Positions 48,249 through 56,212 of a stretch of 64,000 nt of DNA are shown here, piece by piece (position 1 is the stretch's first letter; the number at the start of each line of letters is the position of its first letter). The notes under the pieces were generated by a model that saw only the letters and a list, made by a program, of their open reading frames with translations, did no database searches and was not told where the DNA came from. The DNA is from Allobogoriella alba (lineage in GTDB: Bacteria > Actinomycetota > Actinomycetes > Actinomycetales > Actinomycetaceae). The DNA is taken from the NCBI RefSeq assembly GCF_042665525.1, contig NZ_JBHTCQ010000001.1:992001-1056000 (forward strand). The letters are read 5' to 3'. Made by a program: the position numbers and the translations under genes.

Positions 48249-48578
48249 ATGGCGCAGAAGGTGCAGGTCCAGCTCATCGACGACATCGACGGCTCGCCTG
48301 CGGACGAGACCGTCACGTTCGCCCTGGACGGCGTGACCTACGAGATCGACCTGACCGACGCGCACAGCAAGGCGCTGCGCGAGTCGTTCGCGGAGTGGGT
48401 CGGCCACGCGCGACGGGCGGGCGGCCGGCGTACGACCGGGCGGCGCGGCTCCCGCTCGGGCTCGTCCTCCGACGCCGGCAAGATTCGCGACTGGGCGCGG
48501 AAGCACGGGTACGAGGTCTCCGAGCGCGGCCGGATCTCCGCCGAGGTCCGCGAGGCCTACCAGAAGGCCAACTCCTGA
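48249..48578 (+). CDS. lsr2: Lsr2 nucleoid-associated protein
   Basis: 109-residue H-NS-like xenogeneic silencer. The N-terminal dimerisation domain starts AQKVQVQLIDDIDGSPADETV; the C-terminal AT-hook-like DNA-binding domain is IRDWARKHGYEVSERGRIS with linker RRTTGRRGSRSGS. ATG 48249 has GGGGAG at five bases. Followed by a long hairpin. Confidence 0.96.
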   Translation: MAQKVQVQLIDDIDGSPADETVTFALDGVTYEIDLTDAHSKALRESFAEWVGHARRAGGRRTTGRRGSRSGSSSDAGKIRDWARKHGYEVSERGRISAEVREAYQKANS

Positions 48579-48595
48579 GCCCGACCACGAGCACA

Positions 48596-48636
48596 ACGAC
48601 GGCGGCCGGTCACCACGGGTGGCCGGCCGCCGTCGT
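48596..48636. terminator. Terminator behind lsr2
   Basis: A 19-bp stem with one G-T pair: 48596-48614 with 48618-48636, loop ACG. Arms contain ACGACGGCGGCCGG. It lies only 20 bases before gpmA, so gpmA needs a promoter inside or just after it. Confidence 0.85.
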
Positions 48637-48656
48637 GCTCGTGATGGAATGGGCGC

Positions 48657-49394
48657 ATGACATACACCCTCGTGCTGCTCCGCCACGGCGAGAGCGAGTG
48701 GAACGCGAAGAACCTCTTCACCGGCTGGGTGGACGTCCCGCTCTCGGAGCAGGGCGTGCAGGAGGCCGTGCAGGGCGGCCGGATGCTGGTGGACGCGGGG
48801 ATCCTCCCGGACGTCGTCCACACGTCGCTGCTGCGCCGCGCGATCTCCACGGCGAACCTCGCTCTCGACGCGGCTGACCGGCACTGGATCGGCGTGCACC
48901 GGCACTGGCGGCTCAACGAGCGCCACTACGGCGCGCTGCAGGGCAAGAACAAGAAGGAGATCCGCGACGAGTACGGCGAGGAGCAGTTCATGCTCTGGCG
49001 CCGCTCCTACGACGTCCCGCCGCCGGAGATCGAGCTCGGCTCGGAGTACTCCCAGGACGCCGACGCGCGGTACGCAGGGGAGCCCATCCCGCGCTCGGAG
49101 GCCCTCAAGCAGGTGCTCGAGCGGGCCCTGCCGTACTGGGAGCAGGCGATCGTCCCGGATCTGAAGGCGGGCCGCACCGTCCTGGTCGCCGCGCACGGCA
49201 ACTCGCTGCGGGCGATCATCAAGCACCTCGACGGGATCGACGACGAGACCATCTCCGGCCTCAACGTCCCCACCGGGATCCCGCTCGTGTACGAGCTCGA
49301 CGAGACCTTCGCCCCGACGGTCCGTGGCGGCCGCTACCTCGACCCGGCGGCCGCCGAGGCCGCGATCGCCGCGGTGGCGAACCAGGGTCGGTAG
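48657..49394 (+). CDS. gpmA: 2,3-bisphosphoglycerate-dependent phosphoglycerate mutase
   Basis: 245-residue glycolytic enzyme interconverting 3- and 2-phosphoglycerate. Phospho-histidine H10 in LLRHGESEWNAKNLFTGW; second site VAAHGNSLRAIIKHL. LNERHYGALQGKNK is typical of the dPGM family. No Shine-Dalgarno; the hexamer before ATG at six bases is TGGAAT, a weak match. The neighbourhood gpm - senX3 - regX3 is shared with mycobacteria. Confidence 0.96.
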   Translation: MTYTLVLLRHGESEWNAKNLFTGWVDVPLSEQGVQEAVQGGRMLVDAGILPDVVHTSLLRRAISTANLALDAADRHWIGVHRHWRLNERHYGALQGKNKKEIRDEYGEEQFMLWRRSYDVPPPEIELGSEYSQDADARYAGEPIPRSEALKQVLERALPYWEQAIVPDLKAGRTVLVAAHGNSLRAIIKHLDGIDDETISGLNVPTGIPLVYELDETFAPTVRGGRYLDPAAAEAAIAAVANQGR

Positions 49395-49420
49395 CCGCCG
49401 CAGCCTGCCCGTACGGACGA

Positions 49421-49457
49421 CGACGGCGGCCCCGCACCGTGCGGGGCCGCCGTCGTG
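49421..49457. terminator. Bidirectional terminator between gpmA and phoU
   Basis: A perfect 17-bp stem, 49421-49437 with 49441-49457, loop CCG. Its outer arms (ACGACGGCGGCC and complement) and the flank GCTCGTG are the same as those of the lsr2 terminator. Confidence 0.88.
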
Positions 49458-49481
49458 CTCGTGCTGGTGCCCGGCTCGGGA

Positions 49482-50168
49482 TCAGGCTCCTTCGGAGGTC
49501 CGTGCGGTCTCTGCGGCGGCGACGGCGTTGGTCAGGTCGCCGGTGACCAGGAAGGAGATCCGGCGGGCCACCGAGACCCCGTGGTCGCCGAAGCGCTCGA
49601 GGTAGCGGCCGAGCAGCACGACGTCGACGAGCTGCTGGCGGGTCAGCTCGGAGCTGTCGTCGAGGACCACCTCGAACGATGTGCGGTGCAGCCGGTCCAG
49701 GACCTCGTCCTCCGACTCGATGCTCGCGGCCAGGCCGAGGTCATGGGTCTGCAGCAGGTGCACGGTCTGCGTCCCGACCTTCGCGGCCTGGGTCGCCATC
49801 TGCAGCAGGACGTCGCGCGCCGGGCCCTGGGCGGCGCTCTCCGGGTAGCGGCCGCGTGCGACGTCGGCGACGTGCCGCGCCAGGTCGCCCATGCGCTCGA
49901 GGGTCGAGGAGAGCCGCAGCGCGGTCACGACCACGCGGAGGTCGGTGGCCACCGGCTGCTGCCGCGCGAGCAGCGAGACGGCCTGCTCGTCGATGCTGTG
50001 CTGGATCTCGTCGATCCGTTCGTCGGCGTCGATCACCTGCTCGGCGAGCGTGAGGTCCGCGGTCTCGAGGGCCGTGGTCGCCTTCTCGATCCCGGTGGAC
50101 ATCTGCTCGGCCATGCTGACCAGGTCGAGGCCCAGCTGCTCTATCTCTTGCTTGAAGATCTCACGCAT
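49482..50168 (-). CDS. phoU: Phosphate transport system regulator PhoU
   Basis: 228-residue helical protein with two PhoU repeats, beginning MREIFKQEIEQLGLDLVSMAEQM and containing VIDADERIDEIQHSIDEQAV (quoted in part). It dampens signalling through the phosphate-sensing histidine kinase. ATG 50168 with AAGGAG at good spacing. Divergent from senX3, with PHO-box-like repeats between. No pst transporter genes are in the window. Confidence 0.95.
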   Translation of the reverse strand: MREIFKQEIEQLGLDLVSMAEQMSTGIEKATTALETADLTLAEQVIDADERIDEIQHSIDEQAVSLLARQQPVATDLRVVVTALRLSSTLERMGDLARHVADVARGRYPESAAQGPARDVLLQMATQAAKVGTQTVHLLQTHDLGLAASIESEDEVLDRLHRTSFEVVLDDSSELTRQQLVDVVLLGRYLERFGDHGVSVARRISFLVTGDLTNAVAAAETARTSEGA

Positions 50169-50287
50169 CGTGGGCTCCTTGCTCGGTCGTGACATCCGCC
50201 GTCGGACGGGGTGCCGAGCACCACGCCACGTGCGGTCTACCTCCAACGGTAGCCAAGTGCGCACCTGTGTACGACCGGTGGCGCGCG

Positions 50288-50327
50288 GGTGAACGCCTCG
50301 TGACCGCCCCGAGTGAGGTCGGTGAAC
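50288..50327 (-). promoter_or_regulatory. PHO-box-like repeat between phoU and senX3
   Basis: On an exact 11-bp register the minus strand reads GTTCACC (50327-50321), a poor unit, GGTCACG (50305-50299), and GTTCACC (50294-50288). Two units are perfect PHO-box heptamers and one matches 5 of 7. The repeat nearest senX3 occupies its -35 region. Likely bound by RegX3; inference. Confidence 0.55.
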
Positions 50328-50342
50328 ACCCGACCGGCGGCC

Positions 50343-50348
50343 TAGTCT
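50343..50348 (+). promoter_or_regulatory. Putative leaderless -10 hexamer for senX3
   Basis: TAGTCT followed by seven bases and ATG 50356. Confidence 0.55.
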
Positions 50349-50355
50349 GGACGGC

Positions 50356-51645
50356 ATGGAGCTCTGGCAGATCCTCAGCATCGTGCTGCTGGCTCTGCTC
50401 GTCGTCGCCGCTGCGGTGATCGCCTTCCTGCTGAGTGAGCGCGAGCGGCGCAGCCGCGACCAGGGAGAGGGTGACGGCCTGGACGACGTCGTGTCCGTCC
50501 TGTCCGTCCTGCCCCAGGCGGTGGTGGTGCTCGAGCCCGACGACGAGGTCCAGCGGGCGAGCGGGGCCGCCTACTCCTTCGGCCTGGTCCGCAACGACAC
50601 CCTCGCCCACGCCGAGATCCGCGAGATGGTCAAGGCGTTGCGGCGCGACGGGGAGATCAGGGACGCCGAGGTCTCGCTCGGGCGCGGCGGCGACGGTGCG
50701 GGAGCCATGCGGATGGACGTCCGGGTCGCCCCCCTGCGGAACAGCCGGGTCCTGGTGCTCGCGGAGGACCGCACCGAGGCCCGCCGGCTGGAGGAGATGC
50801 GCAGGGACTTCACCGCCAACGTCTCGCACGAGCTCAAGACGCCCGTCGGCGCCCTGTCGCTGCTCGCGGAGACGATCGCGGAGGCGGCCGACGAGCCGGA
50901 CACGGTCCGGCACTTCGCCGACCAGATGCGCAAGGAGTCCTCCCGCCTGGCCACCCTCGTGCAGGAGCTCATCGAGCTCTCCCGGCTCCAGCGGCCGGAC
51001 GCGCTCGTCGATCCGGAGCTGGTCGACGTGGACGAGGTGGTCGCGGAGGCGGTCGACCGGGTCCGTGTCGAGGCGGATGCCCGCAAGGTGAACCTCGTCC
51101 GGGGCGGCACAGCCGGGCTCAAGGTCTACGGGGACGCGGCACTGCTGACGACCGCCGTGCGCAACCTGCTGGACAACGCCGTCCGGTACTCCCGGCCCGC
51201 CGGCCGTGTCTCGGTCGGGATCTCCCGGCACGACGCCCTGGTGCGGATCGCCGTCGTCGACCAGGGCACGGGCATCGCGCCCGAGCAGCGCGCGCGGGTC
51301 TTCGAGCGCTTCTACCGCGGCGACGAGGCGCGCTCCCGCGAGACCGGCGGCTCGGGCCTCGGGCTCAGCATCGTCAAGCACATCGTCAACGACCACGGCG
51401 GCACCATCGAGCTCTGGTCCACCTCGGGCAAGGGCTCGACCTTCACGATCGTGCTGCCAGAGGCGTACGGTCCGGACAACGCGGACGACGAGGCCGCGAC
51501 CGACCGGGACGACGAGGCGCCCGTGGGTACCGAGCAGAGCAGACAGGACGGGACGGCGGCGGAGCCGGAGTCACGGGCCCCGGCCCGCGGGTTCGGACGA
51601 CCGGCCGCCGCACGGCAGACGCAGATGGAGGACAGCCACCGATGA
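50356..51645 (+). CDS. senX3: Sensor histidine kinase SenX3 (PhoR type)
   Basis: 429 residues. One N-terminal membrane helix (residues about 5-27), a PAS-like domain (about 45-135), HisKA with phospho-accepting H158 in FTANVSHELKTPVG, and HATPase with NLLDNAVRYS and GSGLGLSIVKHI. Acid/Arg-rich C-terminus. Senses phosphate status together with PhoU. Stop overlaps regX3 by 4 bp. Confidence 0.95.
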   Translation: MELWQILSIVLLALLVVAAAVIAFLLSERERRSRDQGEGDGLDDVVSVLSVLPQAVVVLEPDDEVQRASGAAYSFGLVRNDTLAHAEIREMVKALRRDGEIRDAEVSLGRGGDGAGAMRMDVRVAPLRNSRVLVLAEDRTEARRLEEMRRDFTANVSHELKTPVGALSLLAETIAEAADEPDTVRHFADQMRKESSRLATLVQELIELSRLQRPDALVDPELVDVDEVVAEAVDRVRVEADARKVNLVRGGTAGLKVYGDAALLTTAVRNLLDNAVRYSRPAGRVSVGISRHDALVRIAVVDQGTGIAPEQRARVFERFYRGDEARSRETGGSGLGLSIVKHIVNDHGGTIELWSTSGKGSTFTIVLPEAYGPDNADDEAATDRDDEAPVGTEQSRQDGTAAEPESRAPARGFGRPAAARQTQMEDSHR

Positions 51646-52334
51646 CGACCATCCTTCTCGTGGAGGACGAGGCCTCGTACCGCGAACCGCTCACGTTCAA
51701 GCTCGAGCGCGACGGGTACGACGTGGTCGCCGTCGCCGACGGGCACGACGCCCTCACCGCCTACGACCGGGGTGGCATCGACATCGTGCTGCTGGACCTC
51801 ATGCTCCCGCGGCTGTCCGGGACAGAGGTCTGCCGGCAGCTGCGCCAGCGCGGGAACGTCCCGGTCATCATGCTCACCGCGAAGGACAGCGAGATCGACA
51901 AGGTCGTCGGGCTGGAGATCGGGGCGGACGACTACCTCACGAAGCCGTACTCCTACCGCGAGCTCGTGGCCCGGGTGCACGCGGTGCTGCGGCGCGGCGG
52001 GGCGCAGGACGATCTCTCCCAGCCGTCGGTGTTGAGCGTGGGCCGGGTGCGCATGGACGTGGACCGGCACGAGCTGTCGGTGGACGACGAGCTCGTGCCC
52101 ATGCCGCTGCGCGAGTTCGAGCTCCTCGAGCTCTTCCTGCGCAACCCGGACCGAGTGCTCACGCGCGGCCAGCTCATCGACCGGATCTGGGGCTCGAACT
52201 ACGTCGGCGACACCAAGACGCTGGACGTCCACGTCAAGCGGGTGCGCGCCAAGATCGAGAAGGACCCGGCGCACCCGACCATGCTGCAGACGGTCCGCGG
52301 TCTCGGCTACAAGCTGGTCACGCCCGAGGAGTAG
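51642..52334 (+). CDS. regX3: Response regulator RegX3 (PhoP type)
   Basis: 230-residue OmpR/PhoB-family regulator. Receiver with acidic pair in LLVEDEA, phosphorylated D52 in LLDLMLPRLSG, and Lys in YLTKPYSYREL. Winged helix with PLREFELLELFLRNPDRVLTRGQ (in part) and VRGLGYKLV. Expected to bind the PHO-box-like repeats at 50.3 and 10.7 kb. Confidence 0.95.
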   Translation: MTTILLVEDEASYREPLTFKLERDGYDVVAVADGHDALTAYDRGGIDIVLLDLMLPRLSGTEVCRQLRQRGNVPVIMLTAKDSEIDKVVGLEIGADDYLTKPYSYRELVARVHAVLRRGGAQDDLSQPSVLSVGRVRMDVDRHELSVDDELVPMPLREFELLELFLRNPDRVLTRGQLIDRIWGSNYVGDTKTLDVHVKRVRAKIEKDPAHPTMLQTVRGLGYKLVTPEE

Positions 52335-52362
52335 CGCCCGGCACCCCCGCAGTCGGGGAGAC

Positions 52363-52878
52363 TCAGTCGCGGCTGGACGGCGTCCAGGTCTCGCCCGACT
52401 GTGCGGACTCGAGGAAGTCGTCGTACGGCGGGATGGTGCCGTCGAGCACGGGGACGCGCGTCGTCGTCTCCCCGTCCTGGGACGTCGCGACGACGGACGG
52501 CAGGACAGCACCAGGCGGCACCTCGACCTGGTCGACGGTGATGCCCGCCTCGGTGAAGTTGACGGTGGCCTCCGGCTCGACCGTGACCGGGATCGGCGCA
52601 CCCGACTCCCCGAACGTGAAGGAGACCTCGACCGCCTCCGTCCCGCGGTTCACCACGGCCCCGAGCAGGTGACCGGTCTCCCCGTCGGCCTCCGTGAGGA
52701 CCATGAGGTTCTCCACCACGAGGTCGCTCCGGATCGGCACGCGCACGCCGTCGCTCGGGGCGTACGGCTCGGCGGTGGTGATGGGGTTCATCGTCGCGCA
52801 GCCGCCGGCGGCTGCGGCGACGGCGATGCCGGTCGCGGCGAGAGAGACCAGACGTGTGCGGCGGGTGGTGCGGGCCAC
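52363..52878 (-). CDS. Putative secreted lipoprotein of the regX3-carD interval
   Basis: 171 residues. N-terminal signal with Arg residues, hydrophobic stretch and AAGGC as a weak lipobox (Cys near residue 27). The exported part is a beta-rich domain (VENLMVLTEADGETGHLLGA, then VTVEPEATVNF). A lipoprotein of this kind at the phoP/regX3-carD junction is also seen in Streptomyces, from memory. GTG 52878 with AAGGAG. Function unknown. Confidence 0.75.
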   Translation of the reverse strand: MARTTRRTRLVSLAATGIAVAAAAGGCATMNPITTAEPYAPSDGVRVPIRSDLVVENLMVLTEADGETGHLLGAVVNRGTEAVEVSFTFGESGAPIPVTVEPEATVNFTEAGITVDQVEVPPGAVLPSVVATSQDGETTTRVPVLDGTIPPYDDFLESAQSGETWTPSSRD

Positions 52879-53013
52879 GGAACTACTCCTTCTCGGGGTG
52901 TCGGGACAGCGCTGCGGCCCTCCCAGGAGGAGGTTACCCGAGTCGGCCGTTTCCTCGGCACAGTCGACGCCTCCTCGTCGCCGACCTGGGCGGATGCCCG
53001 GGAGCCGCGGAAT

Positions 53014-53037
53014 CACGCCACTTTGGCGTGGTAGACT
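53014..53037 (+). promoter_or_regulatory. carD promoter with palindromic operator
   Basis: CACGCCA-CTT-TGGCGTG (53014-53030) is a perfect 7-bp inverted repeat ending one base before TAGACT (53032-53037), a good -10. The palindrome fills the -35/-10 spacer, where a repressor would block RNA polymerase. Confidence 0.5.
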
Positions 53038-53068
53038 GGAGGCCTTCACGACCGAGGAGAACAACACA

Positions 53069-53551
53069 ATGACCTTCGCTGTCGGCGAGACCGTCGTCTA
53101 CCCCCACCACGGGGCCGCGCTGATCGAGGACATCTCCACCAGAGTCATCCGCGGCGAGGAGAAGACCTACCTCCACCTCCGAGTCGCCCAGGGCGACCTC
53201 ACGATCCAGGTTCCCGCCGAGAACGTCGATCTCGTCGGTGTCCGCGACGTCGTCGGCAAGGACGGGCTCGAGAAGGTCTTCGAGGTCCTGCGCGCGCCGT
53301 ACACCGAGGAGCCGACGAACTGGTCCCGCCGGTACAAGGCCAACGTCGAGAAGATCGCCTCCGGCGACGTCATCAAGGTCGCCGAGGTCGTGCGTGACCT
53401 CTCCCGTCGTGACACCGACCGCGGCCTGTCCGCCGGTGAGAAGCGGATGCTCGCCAAGGCCCGCCAGATCCTCGTCTCGGAGCTCGCGCTCGCGGAGAAG
53501 ACCGAGGAGGACAAGGCCGAGGCGATCCTGGACGACGTCCTCGCGTCCTGA
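53069..53551 (+). CDS. carD: RNA polymerase-binding transcription factor CarD
   Basis: 160 residues. The N-terminal Tudor-like RNAP-interaction domain begins TFAVGETVVYPHHGAALIED; the C-terminal helical DNA-binding domain includes NWSRRYKANVEKIASGD and LSAGEKRMLAKARQILVSEL (in part). Stabilises the open complex at rRNA and other promoters. GAGGAG upstream of ATG 53069. Followed after 21 bases by ispD. Confidence 0.97.
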   Translation: MTFAVGETVVYPHHGAALIEDISTRVIRGEEKTYLHLRVAQGDLTIQVPAENVDLVGVRDVVGKDGLEKVFEVLRAPYTEEPTNWSRRYKANVEKIASGDVIKVAEVVRDLSRRDTDRGLSAGEKRMLAKARQILVSELALAEKTEEDKAEAILDDVLAS

Positions 53552-53572
53552 CCTGACTGCCGTCCGCGACTG

Positions 53573-54298
53573 ATGGCCTCGGTCGCCGTCCTCACCTCGG
53601 CCGGCTCGGGCACCCGACTGGGCCGGAACATGCCGAAGGGGCTCGTCGAGCTCGACGGCGTGAGCCTGGTCGTCCGCGCCGCCCGCGGCCTCGCCGACGC
53701 CGGATGCCTGAGCGGGCTCGTCGTCACCGTCCCGGTGGCCGAGGTCACCACGTTCGCGGCGTGCTTCCCGGGCGATGTGGTGCCCGGCACCAGGCTCCCG
53801 GTCCGGGTGGTGCCCGGCGGTGACACCCGGCAGGCCTCGGTAGCCGCCGGTCTCGCCGCCCTGGACGACGACGTCGACGTCGTGCTCGTGCACGACGCCG
53901 CCCGGTGCCTCACCCCGCCCACCCTCGTCCACGCCGTCGAGGCGGCCGTCCGCTCGGGGCGTGGCGCCGTCGTACCGGCGTTGCCGGTCACCGACACGGT
54001 CAAGCGGGTCGGCCCAGTCCAGCCCGACGGCGCCGCCCCGGTCGCCGCCACCGTGGACCGTGCCGACCTCCGTGCCGTCCAGACGCCACAGGGCTTCGAC
54101 CGCGCCCTGCTCGTGCGTGCGCACGCGAGTGGCGCTCACCTCGCCGCGGAAGAGGAGTCCGCCGTCTCCGACGACGCCGGACTGGTCGAGGCTCTCGGCG
54201 AGCCGGTGTGGGTGGTGCCCGGCGACGAACGCGCCCTGAAGATCACCACCCCTCGCGACCTCGCGCTGGCCGAGCTCCTCCTCCGCGAGACACCATGA
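53573..54298 (+). CDS. ispD: 2-C-methyl-D-erythritol 4-phosphate cytidylyltransferase
   Basis: 241-residue MEP-pathway enzyme making CDP-methylerythritol. The CTP site TSAGSGTRLGRNMPKGLVEL is slightly divergent (Ser for Ala) but keeps the GTRL and Lys residues. DDVDVVLVHDAARCLT and VPALPVTDTVK are standard. Overlaps ispF by 4 bp. Confidence 0.94.
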   Translation: MASVAVLTSAGSGTRLGRNMPKGLVELDGVSLVVRAARGLADAGCLSGLVVTVPVAEVTTFAACFPGDVVPGTRLPVRVVPGGDTRQASVAAGLAALDDDVDVVLVHDAARCLTPPTLVHAVEAAVRSGRGAVVPALPVTDTVKRVGPVQPDGAAPVAATVDRADLRAVQTPQGFDRALLVRAHASGAHLAAEEESAVSDDAGLVEALGEPVWVVPGDERALKITTPRDLALAELLLRETP

Positions 54299-54783
54299 AC
54301 GTCATGGACCTGCGCACCGGCATCGGCACGGACGTGCATGCCTTCGCCCCGGAGGGCTCCGGAAGGCCGATGCGCCTGGCGTGCCTGGACTGGCCGGGCG
54401 AGACCGGACTCGCGGGGCACAGCGACGCCGACGTCGCAGCGCACGCCGCATGCGACGCGATCCTCTCCGCCGCCGGCCTCGGCGACCTCGGCACCCAGTT
54501 CGGCACGGACGATCCTGCCTGGGCCGGCGCGTCGGGCGCGGCGCTGCTGGGCGAGTCGGCCCGTCGGGTACGCGGGGCCGGCTGGGAGATCGGCAACGTC
54601 GCCGTCCAGGTGATCGGCAACCGGCCCCGGGTCGGTTCGCGTCGCGCCGAGGCCGAGCAGGCGATGGGGGCGGCGCTCGGTGCGCCCGTCTCGCTCTCCG
54701 CCACGACGACCGACGGGCTGGGGCTCACCGGCCGCGGCGAGGGCGTCGCCGCCATCGCGACCGCTCTCCTCACCCGCCCCTGA
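54295..54783 (+). CDS. ispF: 2-C-methyl-D-erythritol 2,4-cyclodiphosphate synthase
   Basis: 162-residue MEP-pathway enzyme. Metal ligands in GIGTDVHAF (DxH) and HSDADVAAHAACDA; C-terminal SLSATTTDGLGLTGRGEGVAA. ATG 54295 was chosen for the overlap with the ispD stop; ATG 54304 is an alternative. Confidence 0.95.
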   Translation: MNVMDLRTGIGTDVHAFAPEGSGRPMRLACLDWPGETGLAGHSDADVAAHAACDAILSAAGLGDLGTQFGTDDPAWAGASGAALLGESARRVRGAGWEIGNVAVQVIGNRPRVGSRRAEAEQAMGAALGAPVSLSATTTDGLGLTGRGEGVAAIATALLTRP

Positions 54784-54790
54784 CCCCCGC

Positions 54791-54816
54791 CGAGTCGTCA
54801 CAGGGTTGACGAGTCG
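54791..54816. terminator. Hairpin between ispF and MFS gene
   Basis: CGAGTCGTCA (54791-54800) pairs with TGACGAGTCG (54807-54816) with one mismatch; six-base loop. Between convergent genes. Confidence 0.5.
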
Positions 54817-54819
54817 CGG

Positions 54820-56139
54820 TCAGAGGCGGGGGGTCTTGAGCGGGAGGAAGGCCGCCAGCCCGAGGGCGAGGGTCACCACGATGCCGAGCATGCCGAGCCG
54901 GGCGCCGCCCATGGCGGTGAAGACGCCGATGAGGAACGGGGAGAGGAAGCTCACCGCGCGGCCGGCCGTCGCGTACAGGCCGAACGTCTCGTTCACGTCC
55001 TTCGGCGGCACGATGCGCGTGAGCAACGTCCGGGACGCGGACTGGACCGCACCCACGAGGGAGGCGATCGCCAGGCCGCAGACCCAGAAGACGGCGGTGG
55101 CGTCGAACGCGATGATGACCAGGCCGAAGACGATCATCGCGACGAGCGTGCCGATGATGATCGGACGGGGCCCGATGCGGTCGTCCACCCGGCCGAACAC
55201 CCACGTCCCGGCGGCCGCGACCACATTGGCCGCGATGCCGAAGATCGCCACCTGGACCGTGTCCATCCCGTACGAGCTCGCCGCGATCACACCCGCGAAG
55301 GAGAAGATCGCTCCCAGCCCGTCCCGGTAGACGGCCGACGCGACCAGGAAATGCAGGATGCGACGCTCCTCGTGCCACATGCGCACCACCCTGCGGACGA
55401 TCTCGCGGTAGGTGCGCACCACCCCGAACGGCTCACGGTCGAGCTCCCGTTCGGGCACGTCGGCGGGCCCCCAGATCATCAGCGGCACCGAGAAGACGGC
55501 GAACCAGCCCGCGCACAGCAGCGCCACGGCGCGGGCGTTCTGCGCCTCCTGCGTGGGCAGTCCCAGCATGCCGCCGTCGAGGATCATCCCGAACAGCGCG
55601 ATGACGAGGGCGACGACGCCGCCGACGTACCCCAGCGCCCACGCCGTCCCGGAGATCCGGCCGACCGTCGACGGCGTCGCGATGACGTGCAGCATGCCGT
55701 TGTAGAACACCGTCGCGATCTCGGCGATGACGGACGCCAGCGCGATGAGGGTGACGCCGAGCAGCAGGTAGCCGTGCTCGGGACGGACGAACCACATCGC
55801 CGCCATCGTGAGGACGACCAGCAGCGTCGAGACGGTCAGCAGCAGGCGCCGGTTGCGCACCCGGTCCGCCCAGGCGCCCATCAGGGGCGCGAGGAGCGCC
55901 ACGAGGATCCCGGCGATCGTCTGGGAGTTGGCGTACACCTGCTGACCCTGCTCGGGGTCGGCCGCGACGGTGCCGGTGACGTACACCGAGAAGACGAAGG
56001 ACAGGATGACCGTGTTGAACGCGTTGGACCCGAAGTCCCACAGGCTCCACGCGGCGACCACGCGGCGTGGGGCGGGCGACTCCGGGAGATCCGGTGCGGG
56101 AGCGGCGGGCGCGCGGCCCGGATCCGAGGGGTTCGTCAC
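54820..56139 (-). CDS. MFS transporter (UMF1/Atg22-like)
   Basis: 439 residues, 12 predicted membrane segments. N-terminal RVVAAWSLWDFGSNAFNTVI is typical of the UMF1 family, whose substrates are mostly unknown. GTG 56139 was chosen: no Shine-Dalgarno, but a TACGGT hexamer six bases upstream. Interrupts the ispF-cysS order seen in mycobacteria. Confidence 0.88.
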   Translation of the reverse strand: MTNPSDPGRAPAAPAPDLPESPAPRRVVAAWSLWDFGSNAFNTVILSFVFSVYVTGTVAADPEQGQQVYANSQTIAGILVALLAPLMGAWADRVRNRRLLLTVSTLLVVLTMAAMWFVRPEHGYLLLGVTLIALASVIAEIATVFYNGMLHVIATPSTVGRISGTAWALGYVGGVVALVIALFGMILDGGMLGLPTQEAQNARAVALLCAGWFAVFSVPLMIWGPADVPERELDREPFGVVRTYREIVRRVVRMWHEERRILHFLVASAVYRDGLGAIFSFAGVIAASSYGMDTVQVAIFGIAANVVAAAGTWVFGRVDDRIGPRPIIIGTLVAMIVFGLVIIAFDATAVFWVCGLAIASLVGAVQSASRTLLTRIVPPKDVNETFGLYATAGRAVSFLSPFLIGVFTAMGGARLGMLGIVVTLALGLAAFLPLKTPRL

Positions 56140-56145
56140 GGGCGA

Positions 56146-56151
56146 ACCGTA
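56146..56151 (-). promoter_or_regulatory. Putative leaderless -10 hexamer for the MFS gene
   Basis: Minus-strand TACGGT followed by six bases and GTG 56139. Confidence 0.5.
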
Positions 56152-56200
56152 GCGGCCCCGGGTGCCCGGACGGTGACGAAACCGCGCCGTGGTGCGCAGG

Positions 56201-56206
56201 TAGCCT
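56201..56206 (+). promoter_or_regulatory. Putative leaderless -10 hexamer for cysS
   Basis: TAGCCT is followed by six bases and GTG 56213. Of two adjacent GTG codons, only the second has the common spacing. Confidence 0.5.
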
Positions 56207-56212
56207 GGCGTG

